From an uncultured Luminiphilus sp. (GTDB taxonomy: Bacteria > Pseudomonadota > Gammaproteobacteria > Pseudomonadales > Halieaceae), in the NCBI GenBank assembly GCA_938091995.1, contig CALKNZ010000085.1, positions 1 to 49,524 of the forward strand: a DNA stretch of 49,524 bases, in the 5' to 3' direction. The notes beneath the pieces were generated by a model. That model saw only the letters and a program-made list of their open reading frames with translations, searched no databases and had not been told where the DNA came from. Positions 1-10,012 of this stretch are shown piece by piece. The number at the start of each line of letters is the position of its first letter. The stretch's first letter is position 1. The position numbers and the translations under genes were made by a program.

Positions 1-196
1 CCTTGATATCCAAAACCTGAGATTGCTCGATCGACTCGGCAGTAACCACGGAGACCGCTATCGGGATGTCTTGCAAGGTTTGCTGACGCTTGGTGGCTGT
101 AACTATTACCTCTTCCAACATGGCGTTGGCCTCAAGCTGGACTGCCATTGCAATGGCCGCGGCGGCGAAAGGTAAGTGGCGTTTTGTCATATTCAT
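1..196 (-). CDS. TonB-dependent outer membrane receptor, N-terminal fragment
   Basis: The gene starts at 196 and runs off the left edge, so only 65 codons are visible. Residues 1-25 form a signal peptide ending in an Ala-Asn-Ala cleavage site. They are followed by a TonB box-like stretch, EEVIVTATKR (28-37), and the start of the plug domain (LQDIPIAVSVV, 41-51). This order is typical of TonB-dependent receptors, which import siderophores, cobalamin, sugars or other large substrates across the outer membrane using energy from TonB-ExbB-ExbD. The substrate cannot be told because the barrel lies outside the window. A GGAG lies 10 bases before the ATG at 196. A second in-frame ATG lies at 190. 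Family assignment is secure. Confidence 0.88.
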   Translation of the reverse strand, partial: MNMTKRHLPFAAAAIAMAVQLEANAMLEEVIVTATKRQQTLQDIPIAVSVVTAESIEQSQVLDIK

Positions 197-258
197 GGAT
201 ACAAATCTCCGATTCACGCCAGCGAGGGCGCTGCGTGTTGATGTAAATAGTGGTTAGC

Positions 259-277
259 ACACGGCGGCACGCCGTGT
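259..277. repeat. 8-bp perfect inverted repeat in the receptor leader
   Basis: ACACGGCG and CGCCGTGT are separated by a 3-base loop, about 63 bases upstream of the receptor start. On the plus strand it is followed by TTTT, but no plus-strand gene ends here. On the minus strand, the sense strand of the receptor, no T-run follows, so it is not a standard terminator for ytfJ. It could be an operator or a 5' UTR hairpin of the receptor gene. The rest of 197-435 shows no gene. Confidence 0.5.
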
Positions 278-435
278 TTTGCCGGCAGGAGGATAACGGG
301 AGTTGCTGCAGAGTGAAAGTGGTAATATTGATGTTGCGGCTGCGGTAGGGTCCGCAAAACACTAGGGGCAGAAATTCATGCTTGGTGGGGTTCGCTGATG
401 GGCTGTCAAGGCTCTTGCTGTCGAGACTCTATGGG

Positions 436-1077
436 TTATTCCAAGGCAATTAAGTCACGGAGCACCTGAAAACTGCGTTCGAAATCGGCTTCAGAGGGGG
501 CGCCCAGGATAACATCGACGACCAGGCCTTTTCGGTCCACCACCACAAAAGCAGCCTGCTGGGTCAAATTCCAGGTAGCCTGGCCGATCCCCTGTTCGTC
601 CAGAACCAGTGTTGCCCTAGTGAAGATTCGCTGCTCATCGACCACGGCACTGCGCACAAAAGGTTTTACAAGCGCCGAGGTCACCTCGAGGTTTACGATA
701 GCTGTAATGTCATAGCGGTCAATATCAAGCTCTCGCTGCATGCGCTCGGTCATTGGGTCGTAAAGATCACCGCCCTTGCGGGTGCCAGCAACGTATTGGA
801 TCACCTGAACCTTGTTTGAACTGCCGGGCCAAGACCAGGGGGCTAGTGAGTAGTCATTGCCGTCGAGGATAACCTGGCCGCCTTCGGTGATGGTCACGGG
901 GGGCAGAGGCTCTCCTAAGATTAGGTTGGCCTTGGCCTTGGCATTGGCGTCGGCGGATCCGGGAAGGCTCCACAGCAGCAGGCCCATGGCTGCCGCCGCA
1001 GTGACCCAGCTTTGATTAAGCCGCGAACGCAGCCCACCTAGGAGGGACGTTTTCTCGCGGATTATCGAGACGTTCAC
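436..1077 (-). CDS. ytfJ: YtfJ-family periplasmic protein (thioredoxin-like fold)
   Basis: This 213-residue product has an N-terminal signal segment (about residues 25-45, hydrophobic [14 protein letters not shown]). The mature part resembles E. coli YtfJ: a [10 protein letters not shown] opening, a [11 protein letters not shown] segment where E. coli has a VLQHIAGRTSA-like one, an IVNLEV segment, and a [13 protein letters not shown] strand near the end. YtfJ proteins have a thioredoxin/AhpC-like fold but no CxxC pair, and none is seen here. The biochemical role is unknown. Its start overlaps the end of ygiQ by 4 bases, and it is the last gene of the tesA-channel-ygiQ-ytfJ chain. Translation may start at a downstream ATG, since the first 20 residues are poorly hydrophobic. 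Family call is good, function is not. Confidence 0.75.
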   Translation of the reverse strand: MNVSIIREKTSLLGGLRSRLNQSWVTAAAAMGLLLWSLPGSADANAKAKANLILGEPLPPVTITEGGQVILDGNDYSLAPWSWPGSSNKVQVIQYVAGTRKGGDLYDPMTERMQRELDIDRYDITAIVNLEVTSALVKPFVRSAVVDEQRIFTRATLVLDEQGIGQATWNLTQQAAFVVVDRKGLVVDVILGAPSEADFERSFQVLRDLIALE

Positions 1078-3221
1078 TTTAGTTGCCTCGGAGGCAGACC
1101 GGTATGCTGTGTTGCGAACGAATTACCCTTGCCTGTTACACGCCGGTGTCGTTTTGGTGGATCTCTTGACGGTATCAGATGAAGCTTGCCGTTACCGATC
1201 AGGTCACGGCGCCCCATGCGCTTGAGCTCCTCTCGCAGCAGCGGCCAGTTTTCCGGGTCGTGGTAGCGCAGAAAAGCTTTGTGCAGCCGGCGCTGCTTGA
1301 GCTTGTTGACGACAGGAACGGCATCACTGTTGCGGCGGACTCGTTTCAGCGGGTTGTGGCGGCTGTGATACATGGCCGTTGCGGTGGCCATGGGCGATGG
1401 ATAAAAGGTTTGTACCTGATCAGCCCTAAATTTATTGTGCTTCAGCCACAGAGCGAGATTGACCATGTCCTCGTCACGAGTCCCCGGGTGCGCGGCAATA
1501 AAATAAGGGATGAGATACTGTTTTTTGCCCGCCTGCTTCGAGTAGGTATCAAACAGGTTTTTGAAGCGTTCGTAGGTACCAATGCCAGGTTTCATCATGT
1601 GCCCTAAAGGCCCATCTTCCGTATGCTCCGGGGCTATTTTCAAATAGCCACCCACATGATGCGTCACCAATTCCTTCACGTACTCGGGGGTTTCAACGGC
1701 CAGGTCGTAGCGCAGTCCCGAGGCGATCAACACTTTTTTGACGCCCGGAACTGCTCGGGCGCGTCGGTACAGCGATACCAGGGGAGTCTGGTCGGTGTTC
1801 AGATTTTTACAGATGCCGGGAAAGACGCAGGATAGCTTGCGACACTTCGCTTCGACTTCTTTGCTCTTGCAGGCCAACCGCCACATATTAGCAGTGGGTC
1901 CGCCCAGGTCTGATATGACTCCGGTGAACGCGGGGCTGGTGTCTCTAATTTTCTCGACTTCCCGGATGATCGAATCTTCAGAGCGGTTTTGAATAATACG
2001 CCCCTCATGTTCAGTGATCGAACAGAAGGTGCAGCCGCCGAAGCAGCCACGCATGATGTTGACAGAGTGTTGAATCATTTCGAACGCGGGCACCTTAGCC
2101 TCGCCGTAGGAGGGGTGGGCACGACGTGCATAAGGCAGTTCAAAAACCCAGTCGAGCTCTTCAGTTTCGAGTGGAATAGGCGGGGGGTTAATCCACACAT
2201 CCCGATCTCCATGCCCTTGTATTAGAGCGAGGGCATTGTAGGGATTGGTCTCTTTATGCAGAACTCTTGATGCGTGGGCGTAGAGCGCAGGGTCGTCGCG
2301 CACCTGTTCGAAAGAGGGTATGCGAATCACACTGGCGGCTGGGTTTTTAGCCGGCATGATCCGAACAGCTTGCACCGAGTCGTCAGACTTCTCGTCGGTG
2401 TCACACTGGCTGGGGGCCATACCTTCATAAGGGTTGGGGTGCACGTCGACAGGCCCCGGGTTATCGATGTCGGTAGAACGCAGTTCCCTGAATCCCGGTT
2501 CGACCCCCCGGGTAATAAATGCGGTGCCGCGTATACCGCGTAGCGTCGAAATAGATTCTCCGGCGGCGAGGCGATGTGTTAATTCCACGATTGCTCGTTC
2601 GGCGTTGCCAAACAGCAACAGGTCTGCGCGGGAATCGAGCAATATCGACCTTCGAACCTTTTCACTCCAGTAGTCGTAGTGGGCGATGCGCCGCAGGCTA
2701 GCCTCAATGCCTCCAATGACAATCGGCACGTCGTTGAAGGCTTCACGGACTCGCTGACTGTACACTGTCACCGCTCGGTCTGGGCGCATGCCAGCTTTGT
2801 CCCCCGGCGTGTACGCGTCGTCGTTGCGGCGCTTTCGGTCAGCGGTATAGTGATTGATCATTGAGTCCATGTTGCCCGCGGCAATGCCCATGTATAGGTT
2901 GGGCTTGCCTAGGACTTTAAAGGGGTCCGCGCTATGCCAATTGGGTTGGGCAATGATGCCAACGCGATAGCCCTGGCCTTCGAGCACACGCCCTATAACC
3001 GCCATACCAAAACTGGGGTGATCAACGTAGGCGTCGCCTGTCACGACGATAACATCGCAGCTGTCCCAGCCGAGCAAATCCATCTCCTCTCGAGATGTGG
3101 GCAAGAACGGCGCCGGCCCCAAGCATTCAGCCCAGAATTTTCGGTAGCTAAAAATTGGGGTTGCTGTGGTATCCGGTGCCGTTGTCACTACGGTACCTTT
3201 AGCTTTGTGACTCAACGTCAT
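1074..3221 (-). CDS. ygiQ: YgiQ-family radical SAM protein
   Basis: This 715-residue protein is close to the usual YgiQ (UPF0313) length. The radical SAM cysteine motif [12 protein letters not shown] is seen near residue 390 and should hold a [4Fe-4S] cluster that cleaves S-adenosylmethionine. The N-terminal part (from about residue 30, [19 protein letters not shown]) and the tail, rich in basic residues ([10 protein letters not shown]), are typical of the family. The substrate is not established for this family. The gene overlaps the channel gene upstream and ytfJ downstream by 4 bases each, so all are probably translated from one mRNA. No truncation or frameshift is seen. Confidence 0.9.
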   Translation of the reverse strand: MTLSHKAKGTVVTTAPDTTATPIFSYRKFWAECLGPAPFLPTSREEMDLLGWDSCDVIVVTGDAYVDHPSFGMAVIGRVLEGQGYRVGIIAQPNWHSADPFKVLGKPNLYMGIAAGNMDSMINHYTADRKRRNDDAYTPGDKAGMRPDRAVTVYSQRVREAFNDVPIVIGGIEASLRRIAHYDYWSEKVRRSILLDSRADLLLFGNAERAIVELTHRLAAGESISTLRGIRGTAFITRGVEPGFRELRSTDIDNPGPVDVHPNPYEGMAPSQCDTDEKSDDSVQAVRIMPAKNPAASVIRIPSFEQVRDDPALYAHASRVLHKETNPYNALALIQGHGDRDVWINPPPIPLETEELDWVFELPYARRAHPSYGEAKVPAFEMIQHSVNIMRGCFGGCTFCSITEHEGRIIQNRSEDSIIREVEKIRDTSPAFTGVISDLGGPTANMWRLACKSKEVEAKCRKLSCVFPGICKNLNTDQTPLVSLYRRARAVPGVKKVLIASGLRYDLAVETPEYVKELVTHHVGGYLKIAPEHTEDGPLGHMMKPGIGTYERFKNLFDTYSKQAGKKQYLIPYFIAAHPGTRDEDMVNLALWLKHNKFRADQVQTFYPSPMATATAMYHSRHNPLKRVRRNSDAVPVVNKLKQRRLHKAFLRYHDPENWPLLREELKRMGRRDLIGNGKLHLIPSRDPPKRHRRVTGKGNSFATQHTGLPPRQLK

Positions 3222-4090
3222 TGATTCTCCAAACCCGATGCAGCACTTCGTACAGACTCAGGCATGTCCAGTTTCCCGCCGCAGTGTTTGCAGAAGTCAG
3301 CGTCAGGGGTGTGTTCCCCAGCAGAGCAGATGGGGCAGTTCCAATTGGCGTACAGGATACGGCGTTTGTTGAGTCGCTCCCACAGTTTGGCCGTAATAAT
3401 CGCTGTAGGTACCGCTAAAATTGAGTAACCGACCAACATGCCAAATGCCGCGAGAGATTTCCCAAGGCCTGTTTGCGGGGTGAGATCGCCGTAACCCACT
3501 GTGGTAATAGTGACCACGGCCCAGTAAACGCTAACAGGGATGCTGGTGAAACCGTGCTCAGGCCCCTCAATGACGTAAATTAGGCAGGCAAAAACGACGA
3601 CGACAATCATCACGAGCACAAAGAAAACAAGAATGGTCCGCGCCGTATTGCGTAAAACCTTGATGATTTCTGTGAGCTCTGCAAATAGTTCAAACAGGCT
3701 GAGAACGCGGAAAATTCGCATAACTCTTATGAGTCGTATGATGAGCAGCGGTGCGGCCTCGGGAATGAGGAATGCGATATAGGTCGGCAGCAACGCAAGA
3801 AGGTCTATGATGCCCCAAAAACTGGTGAGGTAGGCCGCTCTGTTACTTGTGGCCCAAATTCTGGTGAAGTACTCCACGGTAAATAGCAGTGTAAAGGCAA
3901 TCTCCAAACGCATAAAAAAATGGCCGTGCTGCTCATGAAGCGTCGCGACAGAGTCCATCATCACGACGACAACACTAATAATGATCATTGCCAAAAGGGT
4001 GAGATCAAACGCCTTGCCAGCCGGTGTCGTAGTGCCGAATATGATGCTTTCGAGTTGCTGTTGGCGCGTACTTTGGTTTCGTGTGCTCAA
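3218..4090 (-). CDS. Voltage-gated K+ channel-like protein with C-terminal zinc ribbon
   Basis: This 290-residue inner-membrane protein has a six-helix voltage-gated channel layout. S4 carries regularly spaced arginines (R119, R122, R125, R128), and the pore loop has the potassium selectivity filter TTVGYGD (196-202). After the last helix (about 212-235) a short basic linker leads to a CPIC...CKHC pair (C252, C255, C267, C270) that should bind zinc. The tetrameric channel would pass K+ in response to membrane voltage. The zinc ribbon could sense metal or redox state or aid assembly, which is inference. It overlaps tesA upstream and ygiQ downstream by 4 bases each. The channel type is clear, gating and physiological role are not. 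Confidence 0.87.
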   Translation of the reverse strand: MSTRNQSTRQQQLESIIFGTTTPAGKAFDLTLLAMIIISVVVVMMDSVATLHEQHGHFFMRLEIAFTLLFTVEYFTRIWATSNRAAYLTSFWGIIDLLALLPTYIAFLIPEAAPLLIIRLIRVMRIFRVLSLFELFAELTEIIKVLRNTARTILVFFVLVMIVVVVFACLIYVIEGPEHGFTSIPVSVYWAVVTITTVGYGDLTPQTGLGKSLAAFGMLVGYSILAVPTAIITAKLWERLNKRRILYANWNCPICSAGEHTPDADFCKHCGGKLDMPESVRSAASGLENQ

Positions 4091-4758
4091 GGTTTTGACT
4101 CCGATAATTGAACAAGTGGGGTCAGATACGGAAGAACATTGGCGAGGAGTAAAGGCTGGGCGCTGGCAGTAGGGTGAATGCCATCGGCCTGCATTAATTC
4201 CGATTCAAGTGCAATATTTTCAAGGATAAAGGGTGCGATGCTGGCTTTGGCTTGCTCGGCGACGATCGAAAAGCTTTCGCGGAATAACGTTGTGTACCGA
4301 CTGCCGAAGTTGGGCGGTATTTCCATGGTGAGCAACAGTACAGCAGCGCCGCTTGCTTGAGAATTTAGGGTGAGTGCAGTGAGGTTGTCCCTAATTTTTT
4401 TGATCGGAAACCCGCGCAGACCGTCATTGCCACCGAGTTCGATTATCACGATCGCTGGTTTATGGCGTTGTAGCAGGTCGGGTAAGCGCTGAAGTCCACC
4501 TCCTGTAGTATCCCCCGAGATGCTCGCATTAATCACTGTCCACTCACCTAGGTTTGCACTCAAGTGTTGTTGCAGCAGTGCGACCCAGCCCTGCTCGAGG
4601 TCCATGCCATAGGCGGCACTAATACTGTCTCCTAGCACTAGCAGTTGCTTGGGAGCACCTAAAGCCGCAGGGGCCAGACAAAGCTGTGCGGCAATAATGA
4701 CGATGGCGAATCCGCGTCCTCGTCTGGAACGTAAAGTGTGCCAGAGGTACTTAAGCAT
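4087..4758 (-). CDS. tesA: Arylesterase / acyl-CoA thioesterase I (GDSL/SGNH hydrolase)
   Basis: TesA is a periplasmic lipolytic enzyme that hydrolyses acyl-CoA thioesters, esters and lysophospholipids. With the start at 4758 the product has 223 residues, including a signal peptide ending near AALGA (31-35). The SGNH blocks are visible: GDS (43-45, nucleophile Ser45), a central glycine, GGND, and DGIHPT near the C-terminus with the catalytic Asp and His. An in-frame ATG at 4770 has a GGAG only 4 bases upstream and is an alternative start. Longer readings would overlap ybbA and are not credible. The tesA/ybbA divergent pairing is conserved in gammaproteobacteria. Its stop overlaps the channel gene start by 4 bases. 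Confidence 0.9.
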   Translation of the reverse strand: MLKYLWHTLRSRRGRGFAIVIIAAQLCLAPAALGAPKQLLVLGDSISAAYGMDLEQGWVALLQQHLSANLGEWTVINASISGDTTGGGLQRLPDLLQRHKPAIVIIELGGNDGLRGFPIKKIRDNLTALTLNSQASGAAVLLLTMEIPPNFGSRYTTLFRESFSIVAEQAKASIAPFILENIALESELMQADGIHPTASAQPLLLANVLPYLTPLVQLSESKP

Positions 4759-4759
4759 G
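4756..4759. other. Shared CATG: overlapping divergent start codons of tesA and ybbA
   Basis: The plus-strand ATG of ybbA (4757-4759) and the minus-strand ATG of tesA (4758-4756) lie in one CATG palindrome. The ybbA ribosome site (AGAGGT at about 4743-4748) is therefore inside tesA, and the tesA leader and promoter must lie inside ybbA, and vice versa. There is no intergenic space for a conventional promoter pair. Confidence 0.75.
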
Positions 4760-5422
4760 ATCAAAACCATCAATCTCCAGAAGTCGGTGCCGATAGCGGA
4801 CGGCGAGTTGGAAATCCTGCGGGGCATTAGCTTCGAAATCAAGCAGGGCGACACTGCGGCTATTGTAGGCGTATCCGGCTCCGGAAAGTCGACTCTTCTT
4901 GGATTGTTGGCAGGACTAGATGTCGCGTCTAGCGGCGATGTTATCATTGATAATCAAGCTCTGGCTGATTTAGACGAGGACCAACGTGCTGCACTTCGGG
5001 CTGAAAAAGTGGGCTTTGTCTTTCAAAGCTTTCAGCTTCTACCTGCACTGACTGCCTTAGAGAACGTCATGTTGCCGCTGGAGTTATCTGGCAGCGCGTC
5101 AGCCCTGGACCGAGCTACCGGTTTTTTGGAGCGTGTTGGCCTCGATCATCGACTTAATCACTACCCAAGCATGCTCTCTGGTGGAGAGCAGCAACGTGTG
5201 GCGATTGCCAGAGCGTTTGCTGCCAAACCACAAATATTATTTGCGGATGAGCCCACGGGTAATTTAGACAAGGCGACCGGAGATACCGTTATTGAATTAT
5301 TGTTTGACTTGAATCGCTCTGAGGGAGCGACGCTGGTGCTAGTAACCCATGATGAGCGTCTCGCGAGCCGCTGCAATCAACAGTTTGTCATGGAAAACGG
5401 CTATCTACAGGCATCCCATTGA
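4757..5422 (+). CDS. ybbA: ABC transporter ATP-binding protein YbbA
   Basis: This is the cytoplasmic ATPase of the YbbAP exporter, of the LolD/MacB-like type that works with FtsX-fold permeases and probably handles lipids or envelope molecules. In 221 residues the Walker A is GVSGSGKST (38-46), the Q-loop FVFQSF (87-92), the signature LSGGEQQR (140-147), Walker B ILFADE (160-165), followed by PTGNLD, and the switch His is in LVTHDE. The start at 4757 follows AGAGGT by 8 bases and matches the E. coli protein's beginning. The next gene, ybbP, encodes its permease. The substrate is unproven in this family. Confidence 0.92.
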   Translation: MIKTINLQKSVPIADGELEILRGISFEIKQGDTAAIVGVSGSGKSTLLGLLAGLDVASSGDVIIDNQALADLDEDQRAALRAEKVGFVFQSFQLLPALTALENVMLPLELSGSASALDRATGFLERVGLDHRLNHYPSMLSGGEQQRVAIARAFAAKPQILFADEPTGNLDKATGDTVIELLFDLNRSEGATLVLVTHDERLASRCNQQFVMENGYLQASH

Positions 5423-5439
5423 GAGCGGGAAGCCGTGGC

Positions 5440-7908
5440 ATGAATCCCGCAGTTCTCTTGTTGAGAGACTGGCGTGGCGGAGAGCTTGGGGTGCTGCTCT
5501 CAGCACTTCTGCTTGCGGTGTCTGTGGTCGTTGGTATCAGTGCGTTTGTAAACAGCCTCCAGTCGGCGCTGGTCAGCGAGAGTTTACGCTTTCTCGCGGC
5601 TGATCGTGTCATAAGCAGTGGCCAGTCTATTTCCGATGAATGGACCGCTCGGGCGGAGCTCGAAGGACTCAAGGTGGCACAAACCTTGGGCTTTCCCTCT
5701 ATGGCAGTGACTGAAAGTGATAATTTATACCTTGCTTCCATCATGGCCGTTAGTTCGGGTTATCCACTGAGAGGGGAGCTGCTGTCCAGTGAAACCCCCT
5801 ATGGTGAGGTACGAAGCGATGTCGGTGTTCCCAAGCCAGGAGAGGCTTGGCTGGCGCCACGGCTTTTTGCACTTCTGGAGGTCAAACTCGGAGATCGAGT
5901 TTGGGTTGGAGACAAAGCGCTGGTTATTTCTGGTGCTGTTCGCAGCCAGCCCGATACTGCCAGCGCGGCCTTTGGGTACGGTCCAAGATTGTTGATGAAT
6001 CTGGCTGACATTCCCGCCACGAGGGTCATTCAGCCGGGTAGTCGCGTGACCTGGAGATTGTTGCTATCAGGCGAGGCAGAGGCATTAGATGCCTTCACTC
6101 AATGGGTAACGCCGCTGTTGAATCAGGGGCAACGGTTACTGGGTGTTGAGGATAGCCAGCCCAGCATCGGCCGAACATTGGATAGGGCTCAAGGGTTTTT
6201 GTTGCTCGCGGGAAGTTTGGGCGTAGTGTTAGCTGCGGCGGCAATAGCTCTGGCGGCCCGAAGATTTTCGGAGCGGCATTCAGACCATGTAGCGATCATG
6301 AAAAGTTTGGGGGCCAGTCGCGGACGAATCGCCAAGCTTTATGGCGGGAGTTTGCTCATATTGGGGGTGGTTGCGACAGCGATGGGCTGCGCCCTGGGTT
6401 GGGGCTTACAAGCACTCTTCTTTAAGCTGTTTGCTGAGCAACTGAGGGTCCAACCAGGAGCCATAGGTTTTGAGCCTTATTTCATTGGTGGGGCTACCGC
6501 GCTGGTCTGCTTGGGCTTTTTTGCTTGGCCGCCTCTAGAGCGACTTGCTCAGATACCGCCCTTACGCGTTCTGCGCCGTGATATTGACGCAGGTGGTGCT
6601 CAGCGCTGGTCAGATTATGTGTTGGGTGCGGCCTCCGTTTTTGCCTTGATGTGGTGGTATTCGGGAGATATTAGGGTAACCAGCAGTGTGGTTGCGGGTT
6701 TATCTCTCACCGTTGGCATGGGGTATGTTGGAGCCCAGTTACTTTTACGCGGCGGACGAGCTCTGGGAAGCGCGGCGGGAAGCGTGTGGCGTCTTGCTTT
6801 AGCCAATTTGCAACGGCGAGGGACAGCAAATGCCCTGCAAATGGTGATCTTTGCTATTGCTATCATGCTTATGCTGGTACTAGTCATTGTCAGAACGGCG
6901 TTAATTGACCAGTGGCAGGCCCAACTGCCCCCGGGAAGCCCTAATCATTTCATGCTGAACATTACGGCTGACGAACGTGCGTCCTTGAGCACTTTTCTCG
7001 CCGAGCGAGGTATCGAGTCACAGCCGCAATTTCCCATGACCCGAGGCCGGGTCATGGCGGTTAACGGTGAGGAGCTGGCAGCACCAGACAGCCAACAGTC
7101 ACAACGACGCCAGCGAGAGGCTAACTTTACTTATGCCGACACTTTGCCAGAGGCCAATGAAATCATTGCTGGTGAGTGGTGGGATGCCGATACCGACGAG
7201 GCGCAGGTTTCTTTAGAGGAGGAGTTTGCCCAGCGTGTAGGGGCCAATGTTGGTGATATCCTAGAGCTGCGTATTGCTTCAGAGAGCTTCAAAGCCAGAG
7301 TCTCTAGCTTGCGAGAATCTGACTGGCAGAGCATGAAGCCTAATTTTTTCGTTATCTTTCCGAAGAAAACCCTGCAGCGCTTTCCGAAAACTTTTCTCAC
7401 GAGTTTTTATCTACCTGCCGAGCAAAAAGCGGTCTTAAACACGCTGATCACCGCTTTTCCAACGGTAACAATTATCGAGCTCGACATTGTTATTGCTGAA
7501 ATTCGTACCATTATCGAGCGGGTGGGTCAGGCCATTGAACTGGTGTTGGCCGTTATTTTACTAGCGGGAAGCTTGGTGCTGATTGCCGGTGTTCAGGCCA
7601 GTGTGGATATTCGTTTGCGCGAAAGTGCACTGTTAAGAGCTTTGGGGGCGAAAAAGAGCCTGTTGCTGGGTGCCTTGCTCATCGAATTTTCCACACTCGG
7701 TGCTTTTGCGGGTTTACTCGCTATTTTCGGCGCTGAAATGGCAGCATGGGCGTTGCAGACCCAAGCCCTTGACCTCACTTATCAGGCCAGTCCTTGGCTA
7801 TGGCCCTGGAGCATTTTCGCGGGTATGAGTCTCATTGGTGGGCTGGGTGTTTTCAGCTGCCTCAAAGCGGTGGCAGTGCCACCGCTGGTTGTTCTGCGAG
7901 AGCTCTAG
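5440..7908 (+). CDS. ybbP: FtsX-like ABC permease YbbP
   Basis: This is an 822-residue inner-membrane permease with two FtsX/MacB-type domains, partner of YbbA. One N-terminal helix (about residues 10-35) is followed by a large periplasmic domain, a helix group near residues 250-370, further helices near 395-500, a second periplasmic domain and a final group of helices ending in VPPLVVLREL. The FtsX-domain phrase AIMKSLGASRGRI recurs as ALLRALGAKKSLL in the second half, marking the internal duplication. I chose ATG 5440 because GGGA precedes it by 9 bases. A TTG at 5419 overlapping the ybbA stop is a weaker alternative. It ends 6 bases before the convergent mdh stop, with no terminator between. 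Confidence 0.88.
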   Translation: MNPAVLLLRDWRGGELGVLLSALLLAVSVVVGISAFVNSLQSALVSESLRFLAADRVISSGQSISDEWTARAELEGLKVAQTLGFPSMAVTESDNLYLASIMAVSSGYPLRGELLSSETPYGEVRSDVGVPKPGEAWLAPRLFALLEVKLGDRVWVGDKALVISGAVRSQPDTASAAFGYGPRLLMNLADIPATRVIQPGSRVTWRLLLSGEAEALDAFTQWVTPLLNQGQRLLGVEDSQPSIGRTLDRAQGFLLLAGSLGVVLAAAAIALAARRFSERHSDHVAIMKSLGASRGRIAKLYGGSLLILGVVATAMGCALGWGLQALFFKLFAEQLRVQPGAIGFEPYFIGGATALVCLGFFAWPPLERLAQIPPLRVLRRDIDAGGAQRWSDYVLGAASVFALMWWYSGDIRVTSSVVAGLSLTVGMGYVGAQLLLRGGRALGSAAGSVWRLALANLQRRGTANALQMVIFAIAIMLMLVLVIVRTALIDQWQAQLPPGSPNHFMLNITADERASLSTFLAERGIESQPQFPMTRGRVMAVNGEELAAPDSQQSQRRQREANFTYADTLPEANEIIAGEWWDADTDEAQVSLEEEFAQRVGANVGDILELRIASESFKARVSSLRESDWQSMKPNFFVIFPKKTLQRFPKTFLTSFYLPAEQKAVLNTLITAFPTVTIIELDIVIAEIRTIIERVGQAIELVLAVILLAGSLVLIAGVQASVDIRLRESALLRALGAKKSLLLGALLIEFSTLGAFAGLLAIFGAEMAAWALQTQALDLTYQASPWLWPWSIFAGMSLIGGLGVFSCLKAVAVPPLVVLREL

Positions 7909-7914
7909 CAGGCA

Positions 7915-8895
7915 TTAGCCCAAAAGATGTGCCACGGCATCACGCTCGTCTGACAGCTCTTTGGCTGTGGCATCCATCTTTGATCGACTGAAATCACCAA
8001 TATCAACGCCCTGAACAATGGCCCAGTCGCCACCGGTACAGCGGCAGGGAAATGAGTAAATGAGCCCTTGAGGTATGCCATAGGAGCCGTCTGAATAAAC
8101 GCCCATAGAGACCCAGTCGTCACCCGTGGTTCCAAGAGCCCAACTGCGCATATGGTCAATAGCGGCATTTGCCGCTGAGGCCGCAGAGGATGCCCCGCGC
8201 GCTTCAATAATGGCAGCGCCCCTTTGTTGTACCGTAGGAATAAAGCTGTCTTCGTACCAGGCCTGGTCAATAAGATCGATCGCTTTTTCACTCTTGACCT
8301 TGGCGTTGAACAGGTCGGGGTATTGCGTGGCTGAGTGGTTCCCCCAAATGGTCATACAGGTTACGTCATTGACGGTGCTTCCTGTTTTTTGGGCAATCTG
8401 CGTCGCGGCGCGATTGTGATCGAGGCGCGTCATCGCGGTAAAATTGCGCGGATCAAGATCAGGGGCGTTGCGCTGTGTGATCAGTGCATTGGTATTGGCC
8501 GGATTTCCTACGACAAGCACCTTGGCGTTTCGCGAGGCATGATCGTTCAAGGCTTTGCCTTGTACTGAAAAGATAGCGGCGTTGGCCTCGAGCAGGTCTT
8601 TACGTTCCATGCCAGGCCCTCGGGGTCGGGCTCCCACAAGCAGTGCATAATCGGTGTCTTTAAAACCTACGTTAGGGTCATCGGTACACACGACGCCTGC
8701 CAGTAGAGGGAAAGCGCAATCGTCCAGCTCCATCCGTACGCCTTCCAGCGCCGTCATCGCGGGTGTGATGTCGAGCAGCTGTAAAATTACGGGCTGGTCA
8801 TTGCCGAGCATGGCACCAGAGGCAATGCGAAATAAAAGGGCATAGCCAATTTGGCCTGCGGCGCCAGTAACCGTAACGCGAACGGGAGCTTTCAT
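7915..8895 (-). CDS. mdh: Malate dehydrogenase, type 2
   Basis: The enzyme oxidises malate to oxaloacetate with NAD+ in the TCA cycle, in the cytoplasm. The product has 326 residues, as usual for the bacterial type 2 (cytosolic-like) MDH found in many beta- and gammaproteobacteria, not the E. coli type. A Rossmann motif TGAAGQIG (10-17) opens the protein, the substrate arginine region [15 protein letters not shown] follows, NPANTNALI is the loop after beta-strand E, and [11 protein letters not shown] contains the catalytic His. The start at 8895 follows GAGGA by 9 bases. Reading upstream to 9024 adds a non-homologous extension, which I rejected. It is divergent from ttcA and apart from the main TCA cluster at 28-41 kb. 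Confidence 0.95.
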   Translation of the reverse strand: MKAPVRVTVTGAAGQIGYALLFRIASGAMLGNDQPVILQLLDITPAMTALEGVRMELDDCAFPLLAGVVCTDDPNVGFKDTDYALLVGARPRGPGMERKDLLEANAAIFSVQGKALNDHASRNAKVLVVGNPANTNALITQRNAPDLDPRNFTAMTRLDHNRAATQIAQKTGSTVNDVTCMTIWGNHSATQYPDLFNAKVKSEKAIDLIDQAWYEDSFIPTVQQRGAAIIEARGASSAASAANAAIDHMRSWALGTTGDDWVSMGVYSDGSYGIPQGLIYSFPCRCTGGDWAIVQGVDIGDFSRSKMDATAKELSDERDAVAHLLG

Positions 8896-9098
8896 AGTGA
8901 TGGTCCTCAATGGGGAGCGGAGTTGCTGCGCAGGGTCTGGAAAATTTCCGTCGATAACGTCTGCTGCGGGCGGGATTTTCAGGTGCTGACCAAAAAAACT
9001 CAAGTCGTAAGGGTAGGTAAACAAAACTTTATGTGTGTTTTTGGACCCAAAAGCTGCCTTTCTATATGATCGACGCTTCTTCAGACCGGTGTACGGCC

Positions 9099-9998
9099 AT
9101 GTCAGGACCCGCTCGAGACAATTTCATGCAGACCACGAGCCCAGCTAGCAGCAAATCCCCCAAAGATACGCGTAAGCAGGATTATTCGTTGAATAAGCTC
9201 CACAAGCGTTTGCGGCGCAATGTGGGGAAGGCTGTTGCTGATTTTGCCATGATTGAAGAGGGTGACCGAATCATGGTGTGCCTGTCTGGTGGCAAAGACT
9301 CCTACGCTATGCTCGATATTTTACTAAGTCTCAGAGATCGTGCGCCCGTGGGTTTTGAGCTTATCGCTGTCAATTTGGATCAAAAACAACCGGACTTTCC
9401 TGAGGAAATATTGCCGAAATATTTAGAAGAGCTCGGTGTTCCCTACTACATTTTAGAGCGAGATACCTACAGCGTAGTGAAATCTGTGATACCTGAGGGT
9501 AAAACCACCTGTGGCCTATGCTCGAGATTGCGACGTGGCACTCTCTATGGTTTCGCTGAGCAGATAGGTGCCACCAAGATTGCCTTAGGCCATCATCGCG
9601 ATGATATTGTTGAGACGTTATTTCTTAATTTGTTTTTTGCAGGGAAACTCAAGGCGATGCCGCCAAAGTTGTTGAGCGACGATCGGAAAAATGTGGTCAT
9701 CCGGCCCCTGGCTTATTGCAAGGAAGCAGACATCGCGCAATATGCCAAAGCTAAGGCATTTCCCATCATTCCCTGTAATTTGTGTGGGTCCCAAACCAAC
9801 CTGCAGCGGCAAGAAATTAAGCACATGCTACAGGGCTGGGAGAGGCAATATCCGGGTCGTATTGAAACGATTTTCAAAGCGCTGAGTAGCGTTTCTCCCT
9901 CTCAGCTGGCAGATCAAGATTTGTTTAATTTCAAGGACTTAAAGATTGAAGTTGATAAAGATATTCATCTTCCTGAGTTGAAGGTTGTGCAGTTATGA
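9099..9998 (+). CDS. ttcA: tRNA 2-thiocytidine biosynthesis protein TtcA
   Basis: TtcA thiolates cytidine 32 of certain tRNAs in an ATP- and iron-sulfur-dependent reaction. The PP-loop SGGKDSYAM binds ATP, and the Cys pairs [12 protein letters not shown] and [10 protein letters not shown] supply the cluster ligands and sulfur-transfer cysteines. The adenylation partner motif [11 protein letters not shown] is also present. With ATG 9099 the product has 299 residues. ATGs at 9066 and 9126 are possible, and none has a strong ribosome site, so the start is uncertain. The ccmA ATG lies 14 bases past the stop, so ttcA may share transcripts with the ccm operon. It is divergent from mdh. Confidence 0.93.
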   Translation: MSGPARDNFMQTTSPASSKSPKDTRKQDYSLNKLHKRLRRNVGKAVADFAMIEEGDRIMVCLSGGKDSYAMLDILLSLRDRAPVGFELIAVNLDQKQPDFPEEILPKYLEELGVPYYILERDTYSVVKSVIPEGKTTCGLCSRLRRGTLYGFAEQIGATKIALGHHRDDIVETLFLNLFFAGKLKAMPPKLLSDDRKNVVIRPLAYCKEADIAQYAKAKAFPIIPCNLCGSQTNLQRQEIKHMLQGWERQYPGRIETIFKALSSVSPSQLADQDLFNFKDLKIEVDKDIHLPELKVVQL

Positions 9999-10012
9999 GG
10001 CACTTGTTTTAG

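Noticed and set aside
132-362. 76-residue open frame over the receptor leader
   Set aside because: It is in a different frame from the receptor signal peptide, which is convincing on the same strand.
4759-4947. N-terminal extension of tesA reading to 4947
   Set aside because: It lies wholly antisense to the Walker A region of ybbA and has no TesA-like sequence; the signal peptide begins at 4758.
8896-9024. Upstream extension of mdh
   Set aside because: The ribosome site GAGGA fits the start at 8895 and the extra residues do not resemble malate dehydrogenase.
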